64,000 nt of DNA, from NCBI RefSeq assembly GCF_047553045.1, contig NZ_CP180208.1, positions 186,001 to 250,000 of the forward strand, read 5' to 3'. Numbering within the stretch: the stretch's first letter is position 1; each line of letters starts with the position of its first letter. Under the pieces are notes generated by a model that was not told the origin of the DNA, ran no database searches, and was given only the letters and a program-made list of their open reading frames with translations. Shown here piece after piece: positions 44,563 to 52,661 of the stretch. Both the position numbers and the translations under genes were made by a program. This stretch comes from Sphingomonas_L flavalba_A. GTDB lineage: Bacteria > Pseudomonadota > Alphaproteobacteria > Sphingomonadales > Sphingomonadaceae.

Positions 44563-44813
44563 CGTTGCTCTAGCCCTTGCGGGTGCCGGGGACGGGCGTC
44601 GCGTCGCGGCGCGAGTCCCCTTCGCACATGCCCTCCATTTCCGGCACCGGCGCCGCTTTGTCCATCGCCGAACCGCGTATTGGGCCGGGCAAGGGCATGA
44701 TCGTGCCGCGCCAGGCGCCGGAAAAAGCCTGATAATGCTTCCACTTGCGCGGATCGAGGGCTAAGGGGCTTCGCGATCGGGCGCCGCCGCGCGCCGGAAG
44801 CAGGGGAGCGACG

Positions 44814-45125
44814 ATGAGCGTTCTGGAACATGCGTTGATCACGATAAAGCCCGGCGCGGAGGCGGCGTTCGAAGCCGCCGTCGCGCAGGCGCTGCCACTG
44901 TTCCGCACCGTTCCCGGCTGTCACGCGGTCCGCCTCGACCGGTCGATCGAACAGGGCAGCTATGTGCTCCTTGCCCGCTGGGACGAGGTCGCCGACCATA
45001 TGGTGTTTCGCGCTTCTCCGGCTTTCGCGCGCTGGCGCGAACTGGTCGGCGGCTATTTCGCCGCGCCGCCGGTGGTGGACCATCTGACGCCGACCGCCGC
45101 CGCTTTCGGCATATTGGAAGGCTGA
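44814..45125 (+). CDS. ABM-type (antibiotic biosynthesis monooxygenase-like) small protein
   Basis: A 103-residue ferredoxin-like alpha/beta protein. Features are LEHALITIKPGAEAAFEAAV, VPGCHAVRLDRSIEQGSYVLLARWD and a C-terminal FASPAFARWRELVG-like helix. This dimeric fold is shared by ABM and Dabb proteins, some of which oxidise quinols or heme without a cofactor, while many have no known role. AGGGGAG precedes the start. It converges with the aminotransferase gene (7-base gap) and diverges from the valine operon. Confidence 0.8.
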   Translation: MSVLEHALITIKPGAEAAFEAAVAQALPLFRTVPGCHAVRLDRSIEQGSYVLLARWDEVADHMVFRASPAFARWRELVGGYFAAPPVVDHLTPTAAAFGILEG

Positions 45126-45132
45126 GGGCCGG

Positions 45133-46323
45133 TCAGCCGTCCTTGCCGCCCGTGCCGGGCAGGGCGTTGAAATAGCCGCTCAGCCGGTCCATCGCCTGTT
45201 CGATCCGCGGCATCGGCTCCGATCCGAAACAGATGCGGATATGCCCGCGTCCGCCGACGCCGTAGAACGCGCCGTCCTCGACGACGACATGCGCCTGTTC
45301 CAGCAGGTCGGTCGCGATGCTGGTCGAATCCCGGCCGGTGCCCTCGATATTGGCGAAGGCATAGATCGTCGCCTCCGGTGACGCGCATGTCACGCCCGGC
45401 ATCTGGTTCAGCCGCCGGACGACATAGTCGCGCTTGTCCCGGTCGTCGGCGACCATCGCGGCGCGGCTGGCCTGATCGTCGGCGACGGCGGCCAGCGCGC
45501 CGTACTGGATGAAGGTGTTGACATGGGTCACGTCGTTCATCGCGATCTTCAGCAGCGCCGGGATCATCGCCGGCGGCGCGGCGATATAGCCCAGCCGCCA
45601 CCCGTCCATCGCATAGGCCTTGGTAAACGCGAACAGCGACAGGGTACGCTCCGCCATGCCGGGCAGCGATGCGATGCTGATATGGGCGCCGTCGTACAGG
45701 ACATGCTCGTACACTTCGTCGGTGACGACCAGCAGGTCATGCTGGATGGCGAGCGCCGCCACCGCTTCCAGCTCGGCGCGGGAATAGACCCGCCCGGTCG
45801 GGTTGGACGGGTTGACCAGCACGATCATCCGGGTCCGTGGCGTGATCCGGCGCTCGATCCACTCGGCGCGGATCGCGAAGCCGTCGGCGCGGTCGAGCGG
45901 GGCGAACACCGGCACGCCGCCAGCCAGTTCGATCTTGTTGATGTGCTGCGGGTAATAGGGGTCGAGCAGGATCACCTCGTCGCCGGGGTCGATGCTGGCC
46001 ATGAACGCCAGATAGGCGGCATGGGTCAGCCCGTTGGTGACGAGCACTCCGTCCGGCCCGACGGCGATGCCGTTGTCCGCCGCCAGCTTGGCGGCCAGCG
46101 CGGCGCGCAGCGCCGGCTCGCCGCACAGGTCGCTGTAATGGACCTTGCCGGCCTGCAGCGCGGCGATCGCCGCGTCCTTAATGTGCTGGGGCGTGTCATG
46201 CACCGGCTTGCCGAATTCCAGGTGGATCAGGTCATGCCCGGCCGCCTCCAGCGCCAGCGCCTTTTCGAACATGCCGAATGATTTCTTCGACGTGTCGGTA
46301 ATGCGGTTGGCGGGCCATTTCAT
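45133..46323 (-). CDS. Class I/II PLP-dependent aminotransferase
   Basis: A 396-residue fold-type I transaminase. It shows VTNGLTHAAYLAFMA (cofactor loop), LVNPSNPTGRVYS with the PLP Asn, DEVYEHVLYDG with the PLP Asp and FTKAYAMDGWRLGY with the Schiff-base Lys and Arg. The C-terminal GHIRICFGSEP carries the carboxylate-binding Arg. It resembles aspartate/aromatic aminotransferases. Being close to IorAB, it could make an arylpyruvate or remove an amino group from an aromatic amino acid, but it is separated from iorA by a divergent promoter, so this link is weak. Confidence 0.88.
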   Translation of the reverse strand: MKWPANRITDTSKKSFGMFEKALALEAAGHDLIHLEFGKPVHDTPQHIKDAAIAALQAGKVHYSDLCGEPALRAALAAKLAADNGIAVGPDGVLVTNGLTHAAYLAFMASIDPGDEVILLDPYYPQHINKIELAGGVPVFAPLDRADGFAIRAEWIERRITPRTRMIVLVNPSNPTGRVYSRAELEAVAALAIQHDLLVVTDEVYEHVLYDGAHISIASLPGMAERTLSLFAFTKAYAMDGWRLGYIAAPPAMIPALLKIAMNDVTHVNTFIQYGALAAVADDQASRAAMVADDRDKRDYVVRRLNQMPGVTCASPEATIYAFANIEGTGRDSTSIATDLLEQAHVVVEDGAFYGVGGRGHIRICFGSEPMPRIEQAMDRLSGYFNALPGTGGKDG

Positions 46324-46438
46324 TGCTGCGTGTCTCCGGTTCGGCGGGCGGCCGGGCGGCGGCGGCCCCCGCCGCGCCGGGGCGGGCGTGCGCCGCCCGG
46401 GCCGAAAAGCCTGAAGGCCCGATCCCATATGCCATTGG

Positions 46439-46474
46439 AGATATTTGTCAAATCATATGATGAATATTATATCT
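46439..46474. promoter_or_regulatory. Nested palindromes upstream of the aminotransferase gene
   Basis: In the 182-base gap between thioesterase and aminotransferase genes an AT-rich 36-base block starts with AGATAT and ends with ATATCT. Inside are TTTGTCAAA (46444-46452) and the perfect ATCATATGAT (46452-46461). It is likely an operator/promoter for the aminotransferase, possibly bound by one of the two MarR proteins nearby. Confidence 0.45.
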
Positions 46475-46505
46475 GCCGCGCGCCGACCCCGGCACCGCGG
46501 CGGTT

Positions 46506-46919
46506 TCAGGCGGCGTCCACCGGCTTCAGCAGGGCGGCGCGGATGTCGTCGGGCCAGGGCTGCGACCGCCCGGTCGCCATCGCCATGCTGACAATGACCA
46601 CCGCCGCGCGCAGCCGGACCGTGTCGCCGCAGCGCACCTCCACTGTCAGGTGGAGCGAGCTGTCGCCGACCCGTTCGACGGTCAGGTGAAAGGCGAGGGT
46701 CTCGCCCAGCCGGCTCGGCGCCACGAAATCGACGTCCAGCTTCACCGTCGGAATGGCCAGGCCGCGCTTCAGGTGCAGCGTCGCGAAATCGACACCGACA
46801 TGCCCGGCGAAAAAATCCTCGACGGTTGCGTTCAGCATCTCGAAATAGCGGGGATAGAACACGATGCCGGCGGCATCGACATGGGCGAAGCGCACGGCGC
46901 GCCGGGCGACGAAGCTCAT
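46506..46919 (-). CDS. Acyl-CoA thioesterase, 4-hydroxybenzoyl-CoA thioesterase class
   Basis: A 137-residue hot-dog-fold hydrolase. FAHVDAAGIVFYPRYFEMLN carries the catalytic Asp of the 4-hydroxybenzoyl-CoA thioesterase group. The central helix and LTVERVGDSSLHLTVEV strand complete the fold. It overlaps the upstream MarR gene by 4 bases (ATGA), so regulator and thioesterase are co-expressed. In an aromatic acyl-CoA cluster it probably releases CoA from dead-end or excess aryl-CoA esters. The real substrate is unknown. Confidence 0.88.
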   Translation of the reverse strand: MSFVARRAVRFAHVDAAGIVFYPRYFEMLNATVEDFFAGHVGVDFATLHLKRGLAIPTVKLDVDFVAPSRLGETLAFHLTVERVGDSSLHLTVEVRCGDTVRLRAAVVIVSMAMATGRSQPWPDDIRAALLKPVDAA

Positions 46920-47410
46920 TCGAATTCTCCGTTCGCATGTTCCGCGCCGATCGACGCCTTCATCACCGCGAGCAGGCGGTAAAGCGCGCCCAGCTCGTCG
47001 CGCGACACCCCGGCCAGCATGCTCTTGATCGACGCGTGGTGGGCGGCGGCCATCTCGGTGAAATGCGCCCGGCCGGTCTCGGTCAGCGAGACGATCGACG
47101 ACCGCCGGTCGTCGGGCGCCGGCCGGCTGGTGATAAAGCCGGCCTTCTCCAGTTGGCGGACCAGCGCGGTGACGTTGCCGTTGGACACCAGCAGCCGCTT
47201 GGACAATTCTCCCATCGACAGGCCGTCATCCTCGCGTTCCAGCGCGGCCAGCACGTCGAAACGCGGCAATGTCGTGCCGAACCGCTCGGAAAAACGCCGG
47301 CGAAGCCGCTTCTCGATCGTCGTCGTGCAGCTCAGCATGCGCAGCCACACCCGCACGTCCATCCGCCCGGTCAGTGCGCCGTCATGCTTTTCCCTGATCG
47401 GCCGCGCCAC
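46916..47410 (-). CDS. MarR-family regulator, first
   Basis: A 164-residue winged-helix repressor. The DNA-binding part is LSMGELSKRLLVSNGNVTALVRQLEKAGFI with the wing RRSSIVSLTETGR. The start is GTG 47410 with a GGAAG site upstream. It is translationally coupled to the thioesterase. MarR proteins of aromatic acyl-CoA pathways usually release DNA on binding an aryl-CoA or the free acid. The nested palindromes upstream of the aminotransferase are a possible target. Confidence 0.9.
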   Translation of the reverse strand: MARPIREKHDGALTGRMDVRVWLRMLSCTTTIEKRLRRRFSERFGTTLPRFDVLAALEREDDGLSMGELSKRLLVSNGNVTALVRQLEKAGFITSRPAPDDRRSSIVSLTETGRAHFTEMAAAHHASIKSMLAGVSRDELGALYRLLAVMKASIGAEHANGEFE

Positions 47411-47530
47411 GTCGCTTCCCCCGCCAATGCGGCAAGGCCGCGATATATTTCAGCTATAAAAGGGGCGCCGGCCTTGCAAGCTGCAACCGGTCCCGCCCAT
47501 CGGAACCAGCCTTAAGAATGGCCGCGCCGG

Positions 47531-48010
47531 TCATTTTTCCCGACATTCTTCCATGTCCAGATTGGCATAGAGCCGCCCGAGCAGGTCGATCAGCTTGTCG
47601 AAATCGCGGGCGGACAGGCCGCGGATGATTTGGGCATAGACCGGCGCGGTCGCGCGCCGCGCCTCGGCCAGCTTGGCTTCGCCCAGCGGCAGCAGAGAGA
47701 CATGGGTGACGCGCGCGTCCTCGGCGCAGCTCGTCGCGGCGACCAGCCCGGCGGCGGCCATGCGCTGGATGATCCTGGTCATCGTCGACAGCGGGATGAC
47801 GGCGCTGCTGGCGATGTCGCGCACGCCGCGCGGCGCCCGTTCGCCCAAAATCATCAGCACCCGCCAGTAGGGGATGTCGAGGCCAATGGCGCGCAGGCGC
47901 CCGTCGATCACGCCGTTGTAACGTCCGACCAGCCGGTTGAGCAGGTAGAACGGGTATTTCTCGACATGAAACGCCTCGGTGCTCGGATCGCCGAGAATAC
48001 GATTGTCCAC
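47531..48010 (-). CDS. MarR-family regulator, second, divergent from the cyclase-iorAB operon
   Basis: A 159-residue winged-helix regulator with VRDIASSAVIPLSTMTRIIQRMAAAGLV and the wing EDARVTHVSLLPLGEAK. GTG 48010 is chosen because GGGAG lies 5 bases upstream; longer frames upstream lack homology. It faces the cyclase gene across a 199-base gap with a 26-base dyad at 48140-48165, its most likely operator. A role as sensor of isatin, isatinate or an aminobenzoyl-CoA is inferred from context. Confidence 0.9.
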   Translation of the reverse strand: MDNRILGDPSTEAFHVEKYPFYLLNRLVGRYNGVIDGRLRAIGLDIPYWRVLMILGERAPRGVRDIASSAVIPLSTMTRIIQRMAAAGLVAATSCAEDARVTHVSLLPLGEAKLAEARRATAPVYAQIIRGLSARDFDKLIDLLGRLYANLDMEECREK

Positions 48011-48139
48011 GGGCACTCCCTGTTTGGGTGACGCCTTAATCCGCCGGCGGCGTTGCGGCAACGGGCGGGCGGCGCGCTCATGCCGCCACCGCCGGTGCCG
48101 CAACGGCATTGCTGCCGACAAGCGTGGTGCCGCGCAACC

Positions 48140-48165
48140 ATAAAAGTTGCATCTGCACGTTTTAT
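48140..48165. promoter_or_regulatory. 26-base imperfect palindrome, candidate MarR operator of the cyclase-iorAB operon
   Basis: Left arm ATAAAAGTTGCA and right arm TGCACGTTTTAT flank a 2-base centre; 10 of 12 positions are complementary. The overlapping GCAAC-N7-GTTGC (48134-48150) is a second dyad. It lies 45 bases before the cyclase start, with GGGAGGA as that gene's ribosome site. Confidence 0.6.
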
Positions 48166-48209
48166 CGGGCAGTCTTTCGAATCGAGAACATCGCCCCGGG
48201 AGGATTATC

Positions 48210-48989
48210 ATGTCGCTTGCCACGCTGACCGACTTCGCCGCCGCCGTCGCCACCGGCGCCATCCGCACCGTCGACCTCACCCAGACGCTGTCGCCCGACA
48301 CGCCGACGCTGGTCCTGCCGCCGCCGTTCGGCCAGTGCGCGCCCTTCTCGATGGAGGAAATCTCGCATTATGACGAGCGCGGCGTCGCGTGGTACTGGAA
48401 CAACTTCACCGTCGGCGAACATACCGGCACCCATTTCGACGCGCCGGTCCACTGGGTGACCGGCAAGGACCTGGCCGATAATACCCTCGACACGATCGAC
48501 CCCAAGGCGTTCATCGCCCAGGCGGTGGTGATCGACATTTCGGCCAGGGCCGCCGCCGACCCCGACTATCTGCTGACCGTCGCCGATATCGAGGCGTGGG
48601 AAGCGGAACATGGCCGCATCCCGCCGCGCGCCTGGGTGCTGCTGCGCACCGACTGGTCGAAACTGCCGGTCGACGCCTACACTAACCGGCGCGAGGACGG
48701 TGCCCACACCCCCGGCCCGTCGGCGGAAGCGGTGCGCTTCCTGGTCGACGATCGCGACGCCCACGGCTTCGGGGTGGAAACGATCGGCACCGATGCCGGT
48801 CAGGCGCATCTGCTCAACCCGCCCTATCCGGCCCACGCGCTGTTCCACGGCGCCGGCCGCTACGGCCTGCAGTGCCTGCAGAATCTGGATAAGCTGCCGG
48901 CGACCGGCTCGGTCGTCGTCGCGACGCCGCTCAAGATCAAGGGCGGCTCGGGCAGCCCGCTGCGCGTGATCGCGCTGGTCGCGGAATAA
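48210..48989 (+). CDS. Cyclase-family metal hydrolase, isatin hydrolase/kynurenine formamidase-like
   Basis: A 259-residue hydrolase of the cyclase family (PF04199). The metal motif HTGTHFDAPVHW fits the HxGTHxD pattern, and DLTQTLSPDTPTLVLPPPFG is the expected N-terminal strand. In this family isatin hydrolase opens isatin to isatinate and KynB cleaves formylkynurenine; other members act on cyclic amides or esters. A near-ideal GGGAGGA ribosome site precedes the ATG. iorA starts 4 bases after the stop, so their reactions are probably linked. Isatinate is a 2-oxo acid, a suitable IorAB-type substrate, which favours the isatin hydrolase reading; formamidase remains possible. Confidence 0.85.
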   Translation: MSLATLTDFAAAVATGAIRTVDLTQTLSPDTPTLVLPPPFGQCAPFSMEEISHYDERGVAWYWNNFTVGEHTGTHFDAPVHWVTGKDLADNTLDTIDPKAFIAQAVVIDISARAAADPDYLLTVADIEAWEAEHGRIPPRAWVLLRTDWSKLPVDAYTNRREDGAHTPGPSAEAVRFLVDDRDAHGFGVETIGTDAGQAHLLNPPYPAHALFHGAGRYGLQCLQNLDKLPATGSVVVATPLKIKGGSGSPLRVIALVAE

Positions 48990-48993
48990 GGCG

Positions 48994-51132
48994 ATGGCGG
49001 AAAGGTCCTTCAAGAAGGAAGTCGAGAAGCTCCGGCTCGGCGCCGGTGAGGTGTTCGAGGGTGAAGGCATTCTCGCCGTCACCAAGGCGCTTCTCCAGGC
49101 GGGCGTCGCCTATGTCGGCGGCTATCAGGGTTCGCCGATCAGCCACTTGATGGACGTTTTCGCCGACGCCGATCCGCTGTTGCGTGAACTCGGCGTCCAT
49201 TTCGAATCCTCGGCGTCGGAAGCGGCGGCGGCGGCGATGCTCGCCGCCTCCGTCAACTATCCGCTGCGCGGTGCGGTGGCGTGGAAATCGGTGGTCGGCA
49301 CCAACGTCGCCTCCGACGCGCTGTCCAACGTTGCCTCGGGCGGCATCACCGGCGGCGCCTTGGTCATCGTCGGCGAGGATTACGGCGAAGGCTCCTCGAT
49401 CATGCAGGAGCGCACCCACGCCTTCGCGATGAAATCGCAGATGTGGTTGCTCGATCCGCGGCCGAACCTGACCAGCATCGTCGACATGGTCGAAAAGGGC
49501 TTCGAGCTGTCGGAGGCGTCGCACACCCCGGTGATGCTCGAACTGCGCGTGCGCGCCTGCCACGTCACCGGCAGCTTCGTCGCCCGCGACAACAAGCGCC
49601 CGCCGCTGACGGTGGGGGAGGCGGCGGCCAGCCCGCGCCGCGACGTCAACCGCATCGTGCTGCCCCCCGCCAATTTCCTGCACGAGGTCGAGAAGATCGA
49701 GCAGCGCTGGCCGGCGGCGGTGCGCTTCGTCGCCGAACAGCGGCTGAACGAACATTTCGGGCCGGAACGCGATTCGATCGGCATCATCGTCCAGGGCGGG
49801 CTGTTCAACACGCTGAACCGCGCGCTGGAACTGGCCGGCCTGTCCGACGCCTATGGCGCGGCGCAGGTGCCGATCTATTGCATGAACGTCACCTACCCGC
49901 TGATCCCGGACGAACTGCGCGCCTTCTGCGCCGGAAAGTCCGCGGTGCTGCTGGTCGAGGAAGGCCAGCCCGAATTTATCGAGCACGAACTGAACACGCT
50001 GCTCCGCCAGGCCGATCTCCAGACCCGCGTCATCGGCAAGGAATTGCTGCCGCGCGCCGGCGAATATTCCGGCCAGGTGCTGTATGACGGCATCGTCGGC
50101 TTCCTCCGGCAATGGGCGCCAGAACGGGCGCCGACGGTTCCCGTCCCGGTCCCGCCGGAACCGGAACTGGCGGCGGTGGTGCCGCCGCGCCCGGCCGGTT
50201 TCTGCACCGGCTGCCCGGAACGGCCGATCTTCGCGGCGATGAAGCTGGTCCAGCGCGAACTGGGCGAATTCCACGTCTCCGCCGACATCGGCTGCCACCT
50301 GTTCTCGATCCTGCCGCCGTTCCATATCGGCAACACGACGATGGGCTACGGCCTCGGCACCGCCGCCGCCTCGGCATTCAAGCCCAGCGAAGGGCCGGGC
50401 GGGCGCCGCGCGATCGCGATGATGGGCGACGGCGGCTTTTGGCATAACGGCCTGACCTCGGGCATCGGCAACGCGGTGTTCAATCAGGACGACAATCTGA
50501 CGATCATCGTCGACAACGGCTATTCGGCGGCAACCGGCGGGCAGGACATCCTGTCGTCCAAGGCCGACAACGCGACGCGCAAGACCAATAATCCGATCGA
50601 AAAGGCGGTGCGTGGCATGGGCGTCCGCTGGGCGCGCACGCTGACCCGCACCTACGACGTCGCGGCGATGCGCGATGCGATGCTGGAAGCGCTGACCAGC
50701 CCCGAAAAGGGGCCGAAGGTTATCGTCGCCCAGTCCGAATGCATGTTGAACCGCCAGCGCCGCGAACGGCCGCTGCTCGCCAAGGCGGTGAAGGACGGCA
50801 AACGTGTCGTCCGCGACCGCTTCGGCGTTGATCCGGACACCTGCACCGGCGACCATGCCTGCATTCGCCTGTCCGGCTGCCCGTCGCTCAGCGTCAAGGC
50901 AAACCCCGATCCGCTGCGGCAGGATCCGGTCACCCATATCGACAACAGCTGCGTCGGCTGCGGCAATTGCGGGGAGGTCGCGCATGCGGCGGTGCTCTGT
51001 CCTAGTTTCTATCGTGCCAGCATTATCTCCAACCCCACCGGTTGGGACCGCACGCTGCACCGGGTGCGCGGCGCGGTGATCGGCTGGCTCCAGCGGCGGC
51101 AGGCGCGCGGCATCGCCGCGCGGGCGTTCTGA
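48994..51132 (+). CDS. iorA: Indolepyruvate oxidoreductase-type 2-oxoacid:acceptor oxidoreductase, large subunit
   Basis: A 712-residue TPP- and iron-sulfur-containing subunit that decarboxylates an aryl 2-oxo acid to its acyl-CoA. The N-terminal pyrimidine-binding domain has AYVGGYQGSPISHLMDVFAD and HFESSASEAAAAAM. The TPP domain has CTGCPERPIFAAM, GDGGFWHNGLTSG and VDNGYSAATGGQD. The C-terminus has two Cys groups, CTGDHACIRLSGC and CVGCGNCGEVAHAAVLC, for iron-sulfur clusters. This long form with the CTGDHACIRLSGC motif is the type found in aerobic or denitrifying proteobacteria. It lies between the cyclase and iorB, sharing one base with the latter. Confidence 0.9.
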   Translation: MAERSFKKEVEKLRLGAGEVFEGEGILAVTKALLQAGVAYVGGYQGSPISHLMDVFADADPLLRELGVHFESSASEAAAAAMLAASVNYPLRGAVAWKSVVGTNVASDALSNVASGGITGGALVIVGEDYGEGSSIMQERTHAFAMKSQMWLLDPRPNLTSIVDMVEKGFELSEASHTPVMLELRVRACHVTGSFVARDNKRPPLTVGEAAASPRRDVNRIVLPPANFLHEVEKIEQRWPAAVRFVAEQRLNEHFGPERDSIGIIVQGGLFNTLNRALELAGLSDAYGAAQVPIYCMNVTYPLIPDELRAFCAGKSAVLLVEEGQPEFIEHELNTLLRQADLQTRVIGKELLPRAGEYSGQVLYDGIVGFLRQWAPERAPTVPVPVPPEPELAAVVPPRPAGFCTGCPERPIFAAMKLVQRELGEFHVSADIGCHLFSILPPFHIGNTTMGYGLGTAAASAFKPSEGPGGRRAIAMMGDGGFWHNGLTSGIGNAVFNQDDNLTIIVDNGYSAATGGQDILSSKADNATRKTNNPIEKAVRGMGVRWARTLTRTYDVAAMRDAMLEALTSPEKGPKVIVAQSECMLNRQRRERPLLAKAVKDGKRVVRDRFGVDPDTCTGDHACIRLSGCPSLSVKANPDPLRQDPVTHIDNSCVGCGNCGEVAHAAVLCPSFYRASIISNPTGWDRTLHRVRGAVIGWLQRRQARGIAARAF

Positions 51133-52661
51133 TGAGCGGCCCCTTCCCACAGGACCGTGACCGCATCACCATCGCCATTCTGGCGCTGGGCGGGCAGGGC
51201 GGCGGCGTTCTCGCCGATTGGATTCTCGATACCGCCAACGCCAATGGCTGGACGGCGCAGGGCACGTCGGTGCCGGGCGTCGCGCAGCGCACCGGCTCGA
51301 CGGTCTATTATATCGAAATGGTCCGCAAGGGCGCGGCCGGCGCCAACCGTACCGATCCGGTGCTGGCGATGATGCCGGTGCCCGGCGACGTCGATGTCGT
51401 CGTCGCGTCGGAATTGATGGAGGCCGGCCGGGCAATCCTGCGCGGCTTCGTCTCGGCGGAACGCACGACGCTGATCGGCTCGACCCACCGCATCTACGCG
51501 ATCTCCGAAAAAGCGGCGATGGGCAACGGCCTGGGCAGCAGCGAACGCATCCTCGACGCGGCGGAACGGCGGGCAAAGCGGTTCATTGGCTTCGACATGG
51601 ACGCCGCCTCGGCCCGCTCCGGTGCCGCGATCAGCGCGATCATGCTCGGCGCGCTGGCGGGCAGCGACGTGCTGCCGTTCGGGCGCGAGGCGTTCGAAGC
51701 GGCGATCCGCCACGGCGGCAAGGCGGTCGCCGCCAACCTGAAGGGCTTCGAGGAAGGCGCCGCCCGCGCCCGCAGCCGGGTCGACGAAGTCGAAGCGGCG
51801 CTGCAACCGCCGGAGCCGACGACCGCGGCCGGGGCAGAACTTGCCGCCCGCATCGCCGCGACGCTGCCGCCCGCCGCCCACCGCTTCGCGATCGAGGGCG
51901 TCCGCCGGCTGATGGACTATCAGGACCGCGCCTATGCCGAATTCTACCTCGACCGGCTCGACAGCGTCCGCGCGCTCGACGGCGGCGAGGACGATTTCCG
52001 CCTGACACGGGAAACCGCGCGCCACCTTGCTCTCTGGATGAGCTATGAGGACACGATTCGCGTCGCCGACCTGAAGGTGCGCGCCACCCGCATGGACCGT
52101 GTGGAAAAGGACGTGCTGCTCGGCCGGGACCAGCTGATGACGCTGACCGAATATATGCACCCGCGCCTGCAGGAAGTGTGCGAGACGATGCCGGCCTGGC
52201 TCGGCAACGCCATCCTGTCGCGCCCCGGCCTCAGCCGGCGGTTGCAGCCGTTCTTCGAGAAGGGCCGCCATGTCCAGACGACCAGCCTGCGCTGGTTCCT
52301 GATGCTGAACATGCTGTCCGGCATGCGGCGCTGGCGCCGCTCGACCCTGCGCTACATCCATGAGCAGGAACGGATCGAAGGCTGGCTGGACAAGGTTCGC
52401 CGCGTCGCCGCGACCGACGTCGCCCTGGCAGCGGAAATCGTCGCCACCCAGCGGCTGATCAAGGGCTATGGCGACACGTTCGAACGCGGCCTCGGCCGGT
52501 TCAACGCGGTGGTCGATGCGGCGGTACCGCTCGCCGGCGCGCCCGATGCGGTCGATCAGGTCCGCCGGCTACGCGATGCCGCGCTGGCCGACGAGAGCGG
52601 TGCCGCTCTCGCCGGCGCGATGGAGCAACTGCCCCCGGCCCGGGTTCAGGAAAACGCCTGA
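51132..52661 (+). CDS. iorB: Indolepyruvate oxidoreductase-type enzyme, small subunit with DUF6537-like extension
   Basis: A 509-residue partner of IorA. The first 200 residues are the gamma-type domain of 2-oxoacid oxidoreductases (ITIAILALGGQGGGVLADWI, GTSVPGVAQRTGSTVYYIE). The remaining 300 (from about RFAIEGVRRLMDYQDRAYAEFY) form the extra helical domain known only in the long bacterial IorB proteins, annotated DUF6537. The ATG shares one base with the iorA stop. The 3' end overlaps the convergent glutaryl-CoA dehydrogenase gene by 16 bases. Confidence 0.9.
   Translation: MSGPFPQDRDRITIAILALGGQGGGVLADWILDTANANGWTAQGTSVPGVAQRTGSTVYYIEMVRKGAAGANRTDPVLAMMPVPGDVDVVVASELMEAGRAILRGFVSAERTTLIGSTHRIYAISEKAAMGNGLGSSERILDAAERRAKRFIGFDMDAASARSGAAISAIMLGALAGSDVLPFGREAFEAAIRHGGKAVAANLKGFEEGAARARSRVDEVEAALQPPEPTTAAGAELAARIAATLPPAAHRFAIEGVRRLMDYQDRAYAEFYLDRLDSVRALDGGEDDFRLTRETARHLALWMSYEDTIRVADLKVRATRMDRVEKDVLLGRDQLMTLTEYMHPRLQEVCETMPAWLGNAILSRPGLSRRLQPFFEKGRHVQTTSLRWFLMLNMLSGMRRWRRSTLRYIHEQERIEGWLDKVRRVAATDVALAAEIVATQRLIKGYGDTFERGLGRFNAVVDAAVPLAGAPDAVDQVRRLRDAALADESGAALAGAMEQLPPARVQENA

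Noticed and set aside
48210..48989. Kynurenine formamidase as firm name for the cyclase-family protein
   Set aside because: No kynureninase or tryptophan dioxygenase is nearby, and coupling to iorAB fits a 2-oxo acid product better; kept only as an alternative.
48937..51150. Long minus-strand frame opposite iorA
   Set aside because: Mirror frame of iorA; iorA has full TPP and iron-sulfur motifs.
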